Position numbers and translations under genes: made by a program | DNA from: Actinomadura hibisca NBRC 15177 | GTDB taxonomy: Bacteria; Actinomycetota; Actinomycetes; Streptosporangiales; Streptosporangiaceae | Length of the DNA stretch: 43,500 nt | Direction of reading: 5' to 3' | Assembly: GCF_001552635.1 (NCBI RefSeq) | Contig: NZ_BCRO01000103.1 | Span: 1-43,500, forward strand | The notes under the pieces: model-generated | Database searches by the model: none | Told to the model about the DNA's origin: nothing | Seen by the model: the letters and a program-made list of their open reading frames with translations, nothing else | Shown here: positions 31,566 to 38,895 of the stretch, one piece after another | Position numbering within the stretch: position 1 is the first letter of the stretch | Layout: every line of letters begins with the position of its first letter

Positions 31566-33029
31566 TCACGGGAGCAGCCGCGCCAGCCGGGGCAGGGCGT
31601 CGGCGGCGGCCGCGATGTCGCCGTCCAGCGGCCGGTCCTCCACGCCCGGGTCGAGCACCGCGTCGGTGGTGTCGTAGGCGGCCCGCAGCGCCCCGCCGCC
31701 GGGTGCCCGGCCCTGCATCCGCAACGCCCGCACCGCCGCCAGCAGCTCGCAGCCCAGCCCGATCCGGTAGGCGGCGAGCGCGTCGGTGGTGGCCCGCGCC
31801 GCCTGCGTGGAGAACCCGGCGTGCTCCTCCACCCCGCGCGACAACACCGCGTTGCCGAGCCCGGCGGGCGTCGCCAGCCGCCGCACGTCGGCCAGCGCCG
31901 AGTGCGCCACGTACTCCAGGATCATGATCCCCGACGACGCCTCGGTCGCCGCCAGGAACGGGTACAGCCCGGTGAAGCCCGGCTCGGCGAGCGTGCCGAG
32001 CCGCGCCGCCGACAGCGCCATCGTCTGGAACAGCGCCGCCCGCGCCGCGTCCAGCGCGAGCCCGACGTAGGCGGTGTGGAAGTTGCCGTTGTGCCAGACC
32101 GCGCCGCCCGCCACGTCGATCAGCGGGTTCTCCGAGGCCGCGTTCACCTCCCGCGTCACGACCTCCTCGGCGTACCGCGCCGCCTCCAGCGCCGGGCCGT
32201 GCACCTGCGGGAACGCGCGGTAGCCGTAGGGGTCCTGGATGCGCACCGGCTCGGCGCGGTCGAAGGCCAGCAACGTCCGCACCGTCGCGGCCGTCTCCCG
32301 CTGCCCCGGATGCGGGCACGCGTCGTGCACCGCGGGCGCGTACGGCTCCTCCGAACCGCGCACCGCGAACAACGACAGCGCCGCCACCACCGTCGAGGCG
32401 GCCAGCAACATGCGCAGGTCGGCGATCGCCAGCGCCGCCTCGCCGAGCGTGGCGGCGTTGGAGCTGATGAACGCCAGCGCGTCGGCCGACCGCAGCCGGA
32501 AGCCCGGCCCGCGCGCCAGCCCCAGGTCCGGGCCGCCCAGCCAGGACCGCTCGCCCAGCAGGCACAGGGCGGTGGAGGCGAGCGCGGTCAGGTCGCCGGT
32601 GCCGATCGCCCCGTACACCGGCACCGGCGGCACCAGGCCCAGGTTCAGCACGTCGGCGAGCGCGGCCAGCACGCCCGGATCGACGCCCGAGCCGCCCGCC
32701 GCGATCTGGTTGGCGCGCACGGTCAGCATCGCCCGCGCGATCTCGGGCGCGGCCAGCGGCCCGGCCCCGGCCGCGTGGCTGCGCAGCAGGCGCAGGCCGT
32801 GCGCGTCGGCGTCGGCCCACTCCACGTCCACCACGCGGTTGGCGCCCACCCCCGTCGTGCGGCCGTACACCGGCCGCTCGGCGGCGATGGCGCGGGCGGT
32901 CTCCCAGGCGGCGCGGGCTCGGACGACGCCCTTGGGGGCTATGGCGATCGTCACGTCCGCACGCGCCGCACGGGCGATCGACGCGCAGTCCAGCGCGCCG
33001 TCCCCGATAACGATTCGGCTGTTGTCCAC
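31566..33029 (-). CDS. HAL/PAL-fold lyase lacking the MIO triad (ergothionase-like candidate)
   Basis: A 487-residue member of the aromatic amino acid lyase fold. It keeps VYGRTTGVGAN (Tyr55; HAL VYGxxTGFG), LRSHAAG, QDPYGYRAFPQVHG, ENPLID and GNFH. The MIO-forming loop, GSxGASGDLAPL in normal enzymes and GSLGCSGDLAPL in this window's HutH, is GAIGTGDLTAL (140-150) with one residue missing and no Ala-Ser-Gly; the HAL NGTDG, whose Asn supports MIO, is SSNAA. The HAL Glu in QEDHVSMG aligns with VEEHAGF. Loss of both MIO elements with the rest kept suggests elimination of a good leaving group. Ergothionase (ergothioneine to thiourocanate plus trimethylamine) is the known MIO-free case. GTG start at 33029. 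It is divergent from a quaternary-amine importer. Substrate unproven. Confidence 0.85.
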   Translation of the reverse strand: MDNSRIVIGDGALDCASIARAARADVTIAIAPKGVVRARAAWETARAIAAERPVYGRTTGVGANRVVDVEWADADAHGLRLLRSHAAGAGPLAAPEIARAMLTVRANQIAAGGSGVDPGVLAALADVLNLGLVPPVPVYGAIGTGDLTALASTALCLLGERSWLGGPDLGLARGPGFRLRSADALAFISSNAATLGEAALAIADLRMLLAASTVVAALSLFAVRGSEEPYAPAVHDACPHPGQRETAATVRTLLAFDRAEPVRIQDPYGYRAFPQVHGPALEAARYAEEVVTREVNAASENPLIDVAGGAVWHNGNFHTAYVGLALDAARAALFQTMALSAARLGTLAEPGFTGLYPFLAATEASSGIMILEYVAHSALADVRRLATPAGLGNAVLSRGVEEHAGFSTQAARATTDALAAYRIGLGCELLAAVRALRMQGRAPGGGALRAAYDTTDAVLDPGVEDRPLDGDIAAAADALPRLARLLP

Positions 33030-33048
33030 GGGCTTACGCTACTTTCTC

Positions 33049-33073
33049 CTTAATTCAGGTAGTTAAGCTTAAG
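33049..33073. promoter_or_regulatory. AT-rich operator-like palindromes before the lyase gene
   Basis: In a locally AT-rich patch, CTTAA and TTAAG words recur: cttaattcagg, then ttaagcttaa, which is a perfect 10-bp palindrome at about 33063-33072. The patch lies 20-45 nt upstream of the lyase GTG and between the divergent lyase and ABC operons. The bound protein is unknown. Confidence 0.4.
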
Positions 33074-33210
33074 AAGAAGTCGCTTGACCTGCCGGGGGCC
33101 GCGCACGAAGGTGTCCCCTGGCTACTGTTGGGTAGAGCCGAACCGATCATCACCTGTCAGTGCACGGAACGACGGCGTTGCGGCAACGCCCTGATGAGGA
33201 CGTGACCCGT

Positions 33211-34032
33211 TTGATCACCTTCGAGGGCGTGAGCAAGCGCTATCCCGACGGCACCGTGGCCGTCGACCACCTGGACCTGGAGATCCCCGCCGGCCGCATC
33301 ACCGTGCTGGTGGGCCCGTCCGGCTGCGGCAAGACCACCACGCTGCGCATGATCAACCGCATGGTGGACGCCACCGACGGCACCATCACGGTGGACGGCC
33401 GGAACGTGCGCGACGTCGACCCGCCGACGTTGCGGCGCGGCATCGGCTACGTCATCCAGCAGGCGGGCCTGTTCCCGCACCGCACGATCGTGGACAACAT
33501 CGCCACCGTGCCGCTCCTGCTCGGCCGCAACAAGAAGGAGGCCCGGACGCACGCGCTGGAGCTGATGGAGCGCGTCGGCCTCGACGCCGCCCTCGCCAAG
33601 CGCTACCCGGTGCAGCTGTCGGGCGGCCAGCAGCAGCGCGTCGGCGTCGCCCGCGCGCTGGCGGCCGATCCGCCGATCCTGCTGATGGACGAGCCGTTCA
33701 GCGCCGTCGACCCGGTCGTGCGCACCGGCCTCCAGGACGAGTTCCTGCGCCTCCAGGACGAGGTCGAGAAGACCATCGTGTTCGTCACCCACGACATCGA
33801 CGAGGCCGTCAAGCTCGGCCACCGCATCGCGGTGTTCCAGGTCGGCGGGAAGCTGGCGCAGTACGCCAGCCCGGACGAGCTGCTGGCGGCGCCCGCCAAC
33901 GCGTTCGTGCGCGACTTCCTCGGCGGCGACAAGGGCATCCGGCGGCTGCGCTTCACGCAGGAGCTGGAGGCCGAGGACGACGCGTCCGGCCAGACCGCCG
34001 ACACGGTCGCCGACAAGGCGGCCGACCGGTGA
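33211..34032 (+). CDS. Quaternary-amine ABC importer, ATPase (OpuCA/ProV type)
   Basis: A 273-residue ABC ATPase of the glycine-betaine/choline/proline class: Walker A GPSGCGKTT (35-43), Q-loop in GYVIQQAGLFPH, signature LSGGQQQR, Walker B ILLMDEP, and the family's FVTHDIDEAVKLGHRIAVF. Osmoregulatory members carry two C-terminal CBS domains; this one ends after a short acidic tail, so no osmosensor is present. TTG at 33211 is preferred because GAGGA ends ten bases upstream; a GTG at 33202 is an alternative. It is the first gene of a four-gene importer operon, divergent from the MIO-less lyase and overlapping the first permease by GTGA. Confidence 0.88.
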   Translation: MITFEGVSKRYPDGTVAVDHLDLEIPAGRITVLVGPSGCGKTTTLRMINRMVDATDGTITVDGRNVRDVDPPTLRRGIGYVIQQAGLFPHRTIVDNIATVPLLLGRNKKEARTHALELMERVGLDAALAKRYPVQLSGGQQQRVGVARALAADPPILLMDEPFSAVDPVVRTGLQDEFLRLQDEVEKTIVFVTHDIDEAVKLGHRIAVFQVGGKLAQYASPDELLAAPANAFVRDFLGGDKGIRRLRFTQELEAEDDASGQTADTVADKAADR

Positions 34033-34760
34033 GCCCGCTCGCCGCCGGGGACGACGGGGAGCCGCTGATCCGCTGGGAGTGGATCAGCAACAACCTCACC
34101 GACGACATCGCCGAGGCGCTGCGCGAGCACCTCATCCTGTCGTTCACGCCCGTCCTGCTGGGCTTCCTCGTCTCGCTGCCGCTGGGCCTCGCCTGCGCCC
34201 GCTGGAAGCGCCTCTACCAGCCGACGCTGGCGATCACGAGCATCCTGTACGCGCTGCCCGCCATCGCGCTGTTCGTCATCCTGATCGCCTTCACCGGGCT
34301 GACCTACACCACCGTCGTCGTCCCGCTCACCCTCTACACGTTGTCGGTGCTGGTGCCCGGCGTCGTGGACGGCCTGGCCGCGGTGCCCGACCACGTGCGG
34401 CAGGCCGCGACCGCGATGGGCTTCGGCCCGCTGCGCCGCCTGCTCCAGGTCGAGCTGCCGATCGCGCTGCCGGTCGTCATGGCCGGGCTGCGGGTGGCGA
34501 CCGTCTCCAACATCAGCCTGGTCAGCGTCGGCGCGATCATGGGGCTGGGCGGGCTCGGCCAGCTGTTCACCACCGGCCTGCAACGCGACTTCCCGACGCC
34601 GATCGTCGTCGGCGTCGTCCTGGTGATCCTGCTGGCCCTGCTGTCGGACCTGATCCTGCTGGGGATCCAGCGCGCGTTCACCCCGTGGGAGCGCGCCGGG
34701 GGCACGCGCCGCCGCAAGACCGCCGACCAGGCCGCGCTGCCCGGCGGAGGTGCCGCGTGA
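34029..34760 (+). CDS. Quaternary-amine ABC importer, permease 1
   Basis: A 243-residue inner-membrane permease with about six helices. It has the ABC permease EAA loop region DHVRQAATAMGFGPLRRLLQVELPIALP (core AATAMGF..LLxVELP) and SLVSVGAIMGLGGLGQLF, typical of OpuCB/OpuCD and ProW-like proteins. With the second permease it should form the heterodimeric channel of the importer. GTG start overlaps the ATPase stop by 4 nt; its own stop overlaps permease 2 in the same way. Confidence 0.9.
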   Translation: MSPLAAGDDGEPLIRWEWISNNLTDDIAEALREHLILSFTPVLLGFLVSLPLGLACARWKRLYQPTLAITSILYALPAIALFVILIAFTGLTYTTVVVPLTLYTLSVLVPGVVDGLAAVPDHVRQAATAMGFGPLRRLLQVELPIALPVVMAGLRVATVSNISLVSVGAIMGLGGLGQLFTTGLQRDFPTPIVVGVVLVILLALLSDLILLGIQRAFTPWERAGGTRRRKTADQAALPGGGAA

Positions 34761-35452
34761 ACGCCATTTTCGACGCGCTCTCCTGGTTCGGCGAGTCCGG
34801 CCAGTGGAGCGGCCCCGACGGCATCCCCAGCCGCCTGGCCGAGCACCTGTGGTACTCGCTGCTGGCCTTCCTGATCACCGTGGCGATCGCGCTGCCGCTC
34901 GGGCTGCTGCTCGGGCACGTGCGGCACGGCCGCCTCGCGGGCGTGGTCGGCTTCGTCGTGATGGCCTCCGCCAACGCGGCCCGCGCCCTGCCCACCCTCG
35001 GCCTGCTCATCCTCGCGGTGGTGCTGACCTCGGCGGGCGACCTGGTCCCGATCCTGATCCCGCTGGTGATCCTGGCGGTCCCGCCCGTGCTGGTGAACAC
35101 CTACGCGGGCGTCCAGCAGGTCGAGCCCGGCCTGCGCGACGCGGCCGAGGGCATGGGCATGACCGGTGTGCAGGTCGCGCTGCGGCTGGAGGCCCCGGTG
35201 GCGCTCCCGCTGATCCTGCTCGGCCTGCGCACCGCCGCGATCCAGATCATCTCGACGGCGACGCTGGCGGCCTACGTGGGCCTCGGCGGGTTCGGCCGCT
35301 ACATCATGGACGGCTACGCCCGGCAGGAGTACGACCAGATGGCGGGCGGGGCGATCCTCGTCGCCGTGCTGGCCGTCCTCGTCCAGCTGCTGTTCGCGCT
35401 GCTGCGCCGCTTCGTCGTCTCGCCCGGGGTCCGGCTCCAGACCGGCTCCTGA
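34757..35452 (+). CDS. Quaternary-amine ABC importer, permease 2
   Basis: A 231-residue permease homologous to permease 1, with an EAA loop GLRDAAEGMGMTGVQVALRLEAPVALP (core DAAEGMGM) and STATLAAYVGLGGFGRYI. Two non-identical permeases are usual in OpuC/OsmV-type importers. GTG start at 34757 overlaps the previous stop (GTGA). The substrate-binding protein follows after 39 nt with AGGAAGGAA as RBS. Confidence 0.9.
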   Translation: MNAIFDALSWFGESGQWSGPDGIPSRLAEHLWYSLLAFLITVAIALPLGLLLGHVRHGRLAGVVGFVVMASANAARALPTLGLLILAVVLTSAGDLVPILIPLVILAVPPVLVNTYAGVQQVEPGLRDAAEGMGMTGVQVALRLEAPVALPLILLGLRTAAIQIISTATLAAYVGLGGFGRYIMDGYARQEYDQMAGGAILVAVLAVLVQLLFALLRRFVVSPGVRLQTGS

Positions 35453-35491
35453 GGCGCACCTCCCTACCGTGAACACCAGGAAGGAACTCAT

Positions 35492-36415
35492 ATGTCCCGG
35501 ATGATGCGAGGCGCGGGCCTCGTACTGGCCGCCGCCCTGGCGTTGACGGCGTGCGGCGGCGGCGACGACGGCGGCGACCCGCTGAAGGGCGGCGACAAGG
35601 GCGCCTCCGGCGGCGGCGCGACGCTCGCCATCGGCTCGGCCGACTTCGCCGAGAGCGAGGTCATCGCCGAGATCTACGCGCAGGCCCTGGAGGCCAAGGG
35701 CGTCAAGGTCGAGCGCAAGTTCAAGATCGGCGCGCGCGAGGTCTACTACAAGCAGGCCGAGAGCGGCGCGATCCAGGTGTTCCCCGAGTACAACGGGGCG
35801 CTGCTGTCGCTGCTGGACAAGGAGAACAAGGCCGCGACCACCGACGAGGTGAACGCCGCCCTCAAGGCCAAGCTGCCCGCGTCCCTGGAGGTGCTCGACG
35901 CCTCCAAGGCCGAGGACAAGGACGCCCTGGTCGTCACCCAGGACACCGCGACCAAGAACGGCCTCAAGACCCTGGAGGACCTGAAGAAGGTCGCCGGGAC
36001 GTTCGTGGTCGGCGGCCCGCCGGAGTTCAAGACCCGCCAGCAGGGCATCGTCGGCCTGGAGAAGGTCTACGGCCTGAAGTTCAAGCAGTTCAAGTCGCTG
36101 GACACCGGCCCCATCACCCTGTCGAACCTGACCAAGGGCCAGATCCAGGCGGGCAACCTCTTCACCACCAACCCGGCCATCGCCAAGAACAAGCTGGTCG
36201 CGCTGGAGGACCCGAAGAACGTCTTCGGCGCCCAGAACGTGCTGCCGCTGGTCAACAAGGCGAAGGTGGACGCCAACGCCCGCGCCGTGCTGAACGCGGT
36301 GTCGGCCAAGCTCACCACCCAGGACCTGATCGACATGAACGGGAAGATGGACATCGACAAGTCCGACCCCGAGGACGTCGCCAAGGACTGGCTGAAGAAG
36401 GCCGGCCTGGTCTGA
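35492..36415 (+). CDS. Quaternary-amine substrate-binding lipoprotein (OpuCC/ProX-like)
   Basis: A 307-residue lipoprotein: signal peptide with lipobox LTAC (Cys21), a Gly/Asp-rich linker, then an OpuAC-type binding domain (ATLAIGSADFAESEVIAEIYA, GAREVYYKQAESGAIQVFPEYNG). In this family Tyr/Trp residues form a cation-pi cage for trimethylammonium groups; the PEYNG Tyr is conserved, but I cannot place the whole cage. The substrate may be glycine betaine, choline, carnitine or, given the neighbours, ergothioneine or hercynine; the known ergothioneine importer EgtU uses the same domain family. A strong terminator follows. Confidence 0.9.
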   Translation: MSRMMRGAGLVLAAALALTACGGGDDGGDPLKGGDKGASGGGATLAIGSADFAESEVIAEIYAQALEAKGVKVERKFKIGAREVYYKQAESGAIQVFPEYNGALLSLLDKENKAATTDEVNAALKAKLPASLEVLDASKAEDKDALVVTQDTATKNGLKTLEDLKKVAGTFVVGGPPEFKTRQQGIVGLEKVYGLKFKQFKSLDTGPITLSNLTKGQIQAGNLFTTNPAIAKNKLVALEDPKNVFGAQNVLPLVNKAKVDANARAVLNAVSAKLTTQDLIDMNGKMDIDKSDPEDVAKDWLKKAGLV

Positions 36416-36430
36416 CCGCCGGAACCTGAG

Positions 36431-36461
36431 AAAGGCCGCGCCCGCACGGGCGCGGCCTTTT
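36431..36461 (+). terminator. Rho-independent terminator of the ABC operon
   Basis: A 14-bp perfect inverted repeat, aaaggccgcgcccg at 36431-36444 and its complement at 36447-36460, followed by TTTT. This is the strongest terminator in the window and lies 15 nt after the binding-protein stop; it can also serve the convergent IclR gene. Confidence 0.92.
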
Positions 36462-36473
36462 CCATGCCCGGCG

Positions 36474-37232
36474 TCAGGGCACCCGCCCGCCCAGCCGCGC
36501 CGTCAGGTCGGCGGCCGTGGCCCGCACGCTCTCGGCCAGCGCGGGCCAGCCCTCCTCCGGGCGGCTCTCCCGCCGGAAGGTGACGGTGATCGCGGCCGTC
36601 GGGTGCCGGGTGTGGTCGAACGAGCAGGCCGCGATGCTGGCCAGCCCCTCGGTGACCAGGCCGTCCTCGGTGGACCAGCCGCGCCGCGCCTCGGCGGCCA
36701 GCTCGCGCCGCAACTCGCGCAGCGACGCCGGGCCGTACCCGGTGCGGTCCACGAACGGGCCGGGGAACAGCGCCCGCACCTGCGCGGCGGGCAGGTGCGC
36801 CAGCATCGACCGGCCGCTCGCGGTGAGCTGGGCGGGCATCCGCACGCCCACGTCGGTCACCAGCGTCGCGTGCCGCCGGGGCTGCTCCTTCAGCAGGTAG
36901 AGGGTCTCGGCGCCGTGCAGGATGCCGAGCTGGGCGATCTCGCCGGTCCGGTCCACCAGGCGGCGCAGCAGCGGCCGGGCCAGCCGCTCCAGCGGCCCGT
37001 GCCGCAGGTAGGCCGAGCCGATCTCGAACGCCGCCACGCCCAGCCCCCAGCGGCGCTCCTCGGGCAGGTAGGACACGAACCCGTCCTCCGCCATCGCCGC
37101 CAGCAGGTGGTAGGTGCTGGAGCGCGGCAGGTCGAGCGAGCGCGCGATCGCCGAGGCGGGCAGCGGCCCGGCCGACCCCGCCAGCAACCGCAACACCGCC
37201 AGCGTGCGCCGCGCGGCGGGGACCTGGCTCAT
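36474..37232 (-). CDS. IclR-family regulator, probable hut repressor
   Basis: A 252-residue regulator with an N-terminal winged helix (RRTLAVLRLLAGSAGPLPASAIA, then LPRSSTYHLLAAMAEDGFV) and a C-terminal IclR ligand domain (ETLYLLKEQPRRHATLVTDVG, LTASGRSMLAHLP, LASIAACSFDHT). It is divergent from hutH with an inverted repeat between them at 37241-37258. Actinobacterial hut operons are often next to IclR genes, so control by histidine or urocanate is likely but inferred. The ATG at 37232. Confidence 0.88.
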   Translation of the reverse strand: MSQVPAARRTLAVLRLLAGSAGPLPASAIARSLDLPRSSTYHLLAAMAEDGFVSYLPEERRWGLGVAAFEIGSAYLRHGPLERLARPLLRRLVDRTGEIAQLGILHGAETLYLLKEQPRRHATLVTDVGVRMPAQLTASGRSMLAHLPAAQVRALFPGPFVDRTGYGPASLRELRRELAAEARRGWSTEDGLVTEGLASIAACSFDHTRHPTAAITVTFRRESRPEEGWPALAESVRATAADLTARLGGRVP

Positions 37233-37240
37233 GGCCCCAA

Positions 37241-37258
37241 TGTCTCACATGCGAGACA
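37241..37258. promoter_or_regulatory. Candidate IclR operator upstream of hutH
   Basis: Perfect 6-bp arms TGTCTC (37241-37246) and GAGACA (37253-37258) with a 6-bp centre lie 8 nt upstream of the IclR start and 54 nt from hutH. The position fits autoregulation and control of the hut operon. Confidence 0.6.
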
Positions 37259-37312
37259 CAACGCCCGCCGGGGCCCTCCACCAGGGCCGATCCGCCCGCT
37301 GGAATGGTGGGT

Positions 37313-38869
37313 ATGAGTTTCGGCATGGGGGACAAGAACATCCAGGTCGGCCCGGAACCGCTGACCCTGGACCAGGTCGTGGCGGTGACGCGGCACGGCG
37401 CGCGGGTCGAGCTGACCGACGAGGCGATGGCCGCGATGACCGCCGCGCGGGCCCACATCGAGGAGCTGGCCGGCCGCTCCACGCCCGTCTACGGCGTATC
37501 GACCGGGTTCGGCGCGCTCGCCACCCGGCACATCGCGCCCGAGCTGCGCGCCAAGCTCCAGCTCAACATCGTCCGCTCGCACGCCGCCGGGTCCGGCCCG
37601 GAGGTCGAGCGGGAGGTGGTGCGCGGCCTGATGTTGCTGCGCCTGCACACCCTGGCCACCGGCCGCACCGGCGTCCAGCCCGCCACCGCGCAGGCCCTCG
37701 CCGCCCTGCTGAACGCCGGGATCACCCCCATCGTCCACGAGCACGGCAGCCTCGGCTGCTCCGGCGACCTCGCCCCGCTCGCGCACGTCGCGCTGGCGCT
37801 GATCGGCGAAGGCCAGGTCCGCGACGCCAAGGGCGAGCTGCGCGAGACCGCCGACGCCCTCGCCGAGGCCGGGATCGCGCCGGTCGCGCTGGCCGAGAAG
37901 GAGGGCCTGGCGCTGCTGAACGGCACCGACGGCATGCTCGGCATGCTGGTGCTGGCCATCCGCGACCTGCACGAGCTGTACAAGGCCGCCGACCTCGCCG
38001 CCGCCATGTCCGTCGAGGCGCTGCTCGGCACCGACCGCGTGTTCGCCGCCGACCTCCAGGACCTGCGCCCGCACCCCGGCCAGTCCATCTCCGCCGCCAA
38101 CCTGCGCGCCCTGCTCGCCGACTCGCCGATCATGGAATCGCACCGCGGCCCCGACTGCACCCGCGTCCAGGACGCCTACTCGCTGCGCTGCACCCCGCAG
38201 GTCAACGGCGCGGCCCGCGACACCCTCGCGCACGCCGAGCTGGTCGCCTCCCGCGAGCTGGCCTCGGCGGTCGACAACCCCGTCGTGCTGCCCGACGGCC
38301 GGGTGGAGTCCAACGGCAACTTCCACGGCGCGCCCGTCGCCTACGTGCTGGACTTCCTCGCCATCCCCACCGCCGACGTCGCCTCCATGTCCGAGCGCCG
38401 CACCGACCGGCTGCTGGACCGGGCGCGCTCGGCCGGGCTGCCGCCGTTCCTGGCCGACGACGCGGGCGTGGACTCCGGCCTGATGATCGCCCAGTACACC
38501 CAGGCCGCGATCGTGTCCGACCTCAAGCGCCGGGCCGCGCCCGCCTCGGCCGACTCCATCCCGAGCTCGGCGATGCAGGAGGACCACGTGTCCATGGGCT
38601 GGAACGCGGCCCGCAAGCTGCGCCGGTCCGTCGAGGGGCTGGCCCAGGTCGTCGCCATCGAGATCATGGCGGCCGCGCGGGCGCTGGACCTGCGCGCCCC
38701 GCTGCGGCCCGGCCCCGCCACCGCCGCGGTCGTCGCCGCGCTGCGCGAGCACGTCCCCGGGCCCGGCCCGGACCGCCACCTGGCGCCCGAGATCGCCGCC
38801 ACCACCGCGCTGGTGCGCGACGGCTCGCTGGTCGCCGCCGCCGAGACGGTCACCGGCCGCCTCTCCTGA
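37313..38869 (+). CDS. hutH: Histidine ammonia-lyase HutH
   Basis: A 518-residue enzyme converting L-histidine to urocanate and ammonia. The MIO-forming loop is present as GSLGCSGDLAPLAH (Cys-Ser-Gly, 149-151, in place of Ala-Ser-Gly, as in some other actinobacterial HutH proteins). Other active-site elements are VYGVSTGFG, IVRSHAAG, LLNGTDGMLG, QDAYSLRCTPQVNG, DNPVV and SAMQEDHVSMG. Start: ATG 37313 or 37304; neither has a strong RBS, and 37313 removes a non-conserved MVG. First gene of hutH-hutU-M20-hutF, facing the IclR gene. It is a useful intact comparison for the MIO-less lyase at 31566. Confidence 0.95.
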   Translation: MSFGMGDKNIQVGPEPLTLDQVVAVTRHGARVELTDEAMAAMTAARAHIEELAGRSTPVYGVSTGFGALATRHIAPELRAKLQLNIVRSHAAGSGPEVEREVVRGLMLLRLHTLATGRTGVQPATAQALAALLNAGITPIVHEHGSLGCSGDLAPLAHVALALIGEGQVRDAKGELRETADALAEAGIAPVALAEKEGLALLNGTDGMLGMLVLAIRDLHELYKAADLAAAMSVEALLGTDRVFAADLQDLRPHPGQSISAANLRALLADSPIMESHRGPDCTRVQDAYSLRCTPQVNGAARDTLAHAELVASRELASAVDNPVVLPDGRVESNGNFHGAPVAYVLDFLAIPTADVASMSERRTDRLLDRARSAGLPPFLADDAGVDSGLMIAQYTQAAIVSDLKRRAAPASADSIPSSAMQEDHVSMGWNAARKLRRSVEGLAQVVAIEIMAAARALDLRAPLRPGPATAAVVAALREHVPGPGPDRHLAPEIAATTALVRDGSLVAAAETVTGRLS

Positions 38870-38895
38870 CCCCGTCTTCCCCGAAGGAGCACCGC

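Noticed and set aside
37313..38869. HutH regarded as inactive because its triad is Cys-Ser-Gly rather than Ala-Ser-Gly
   Set aside because: Cys-Ser-Gly occurs in other actinobacterial HutH proteins as I recall, and all other active-site residues, including the supporting Asn, are present.
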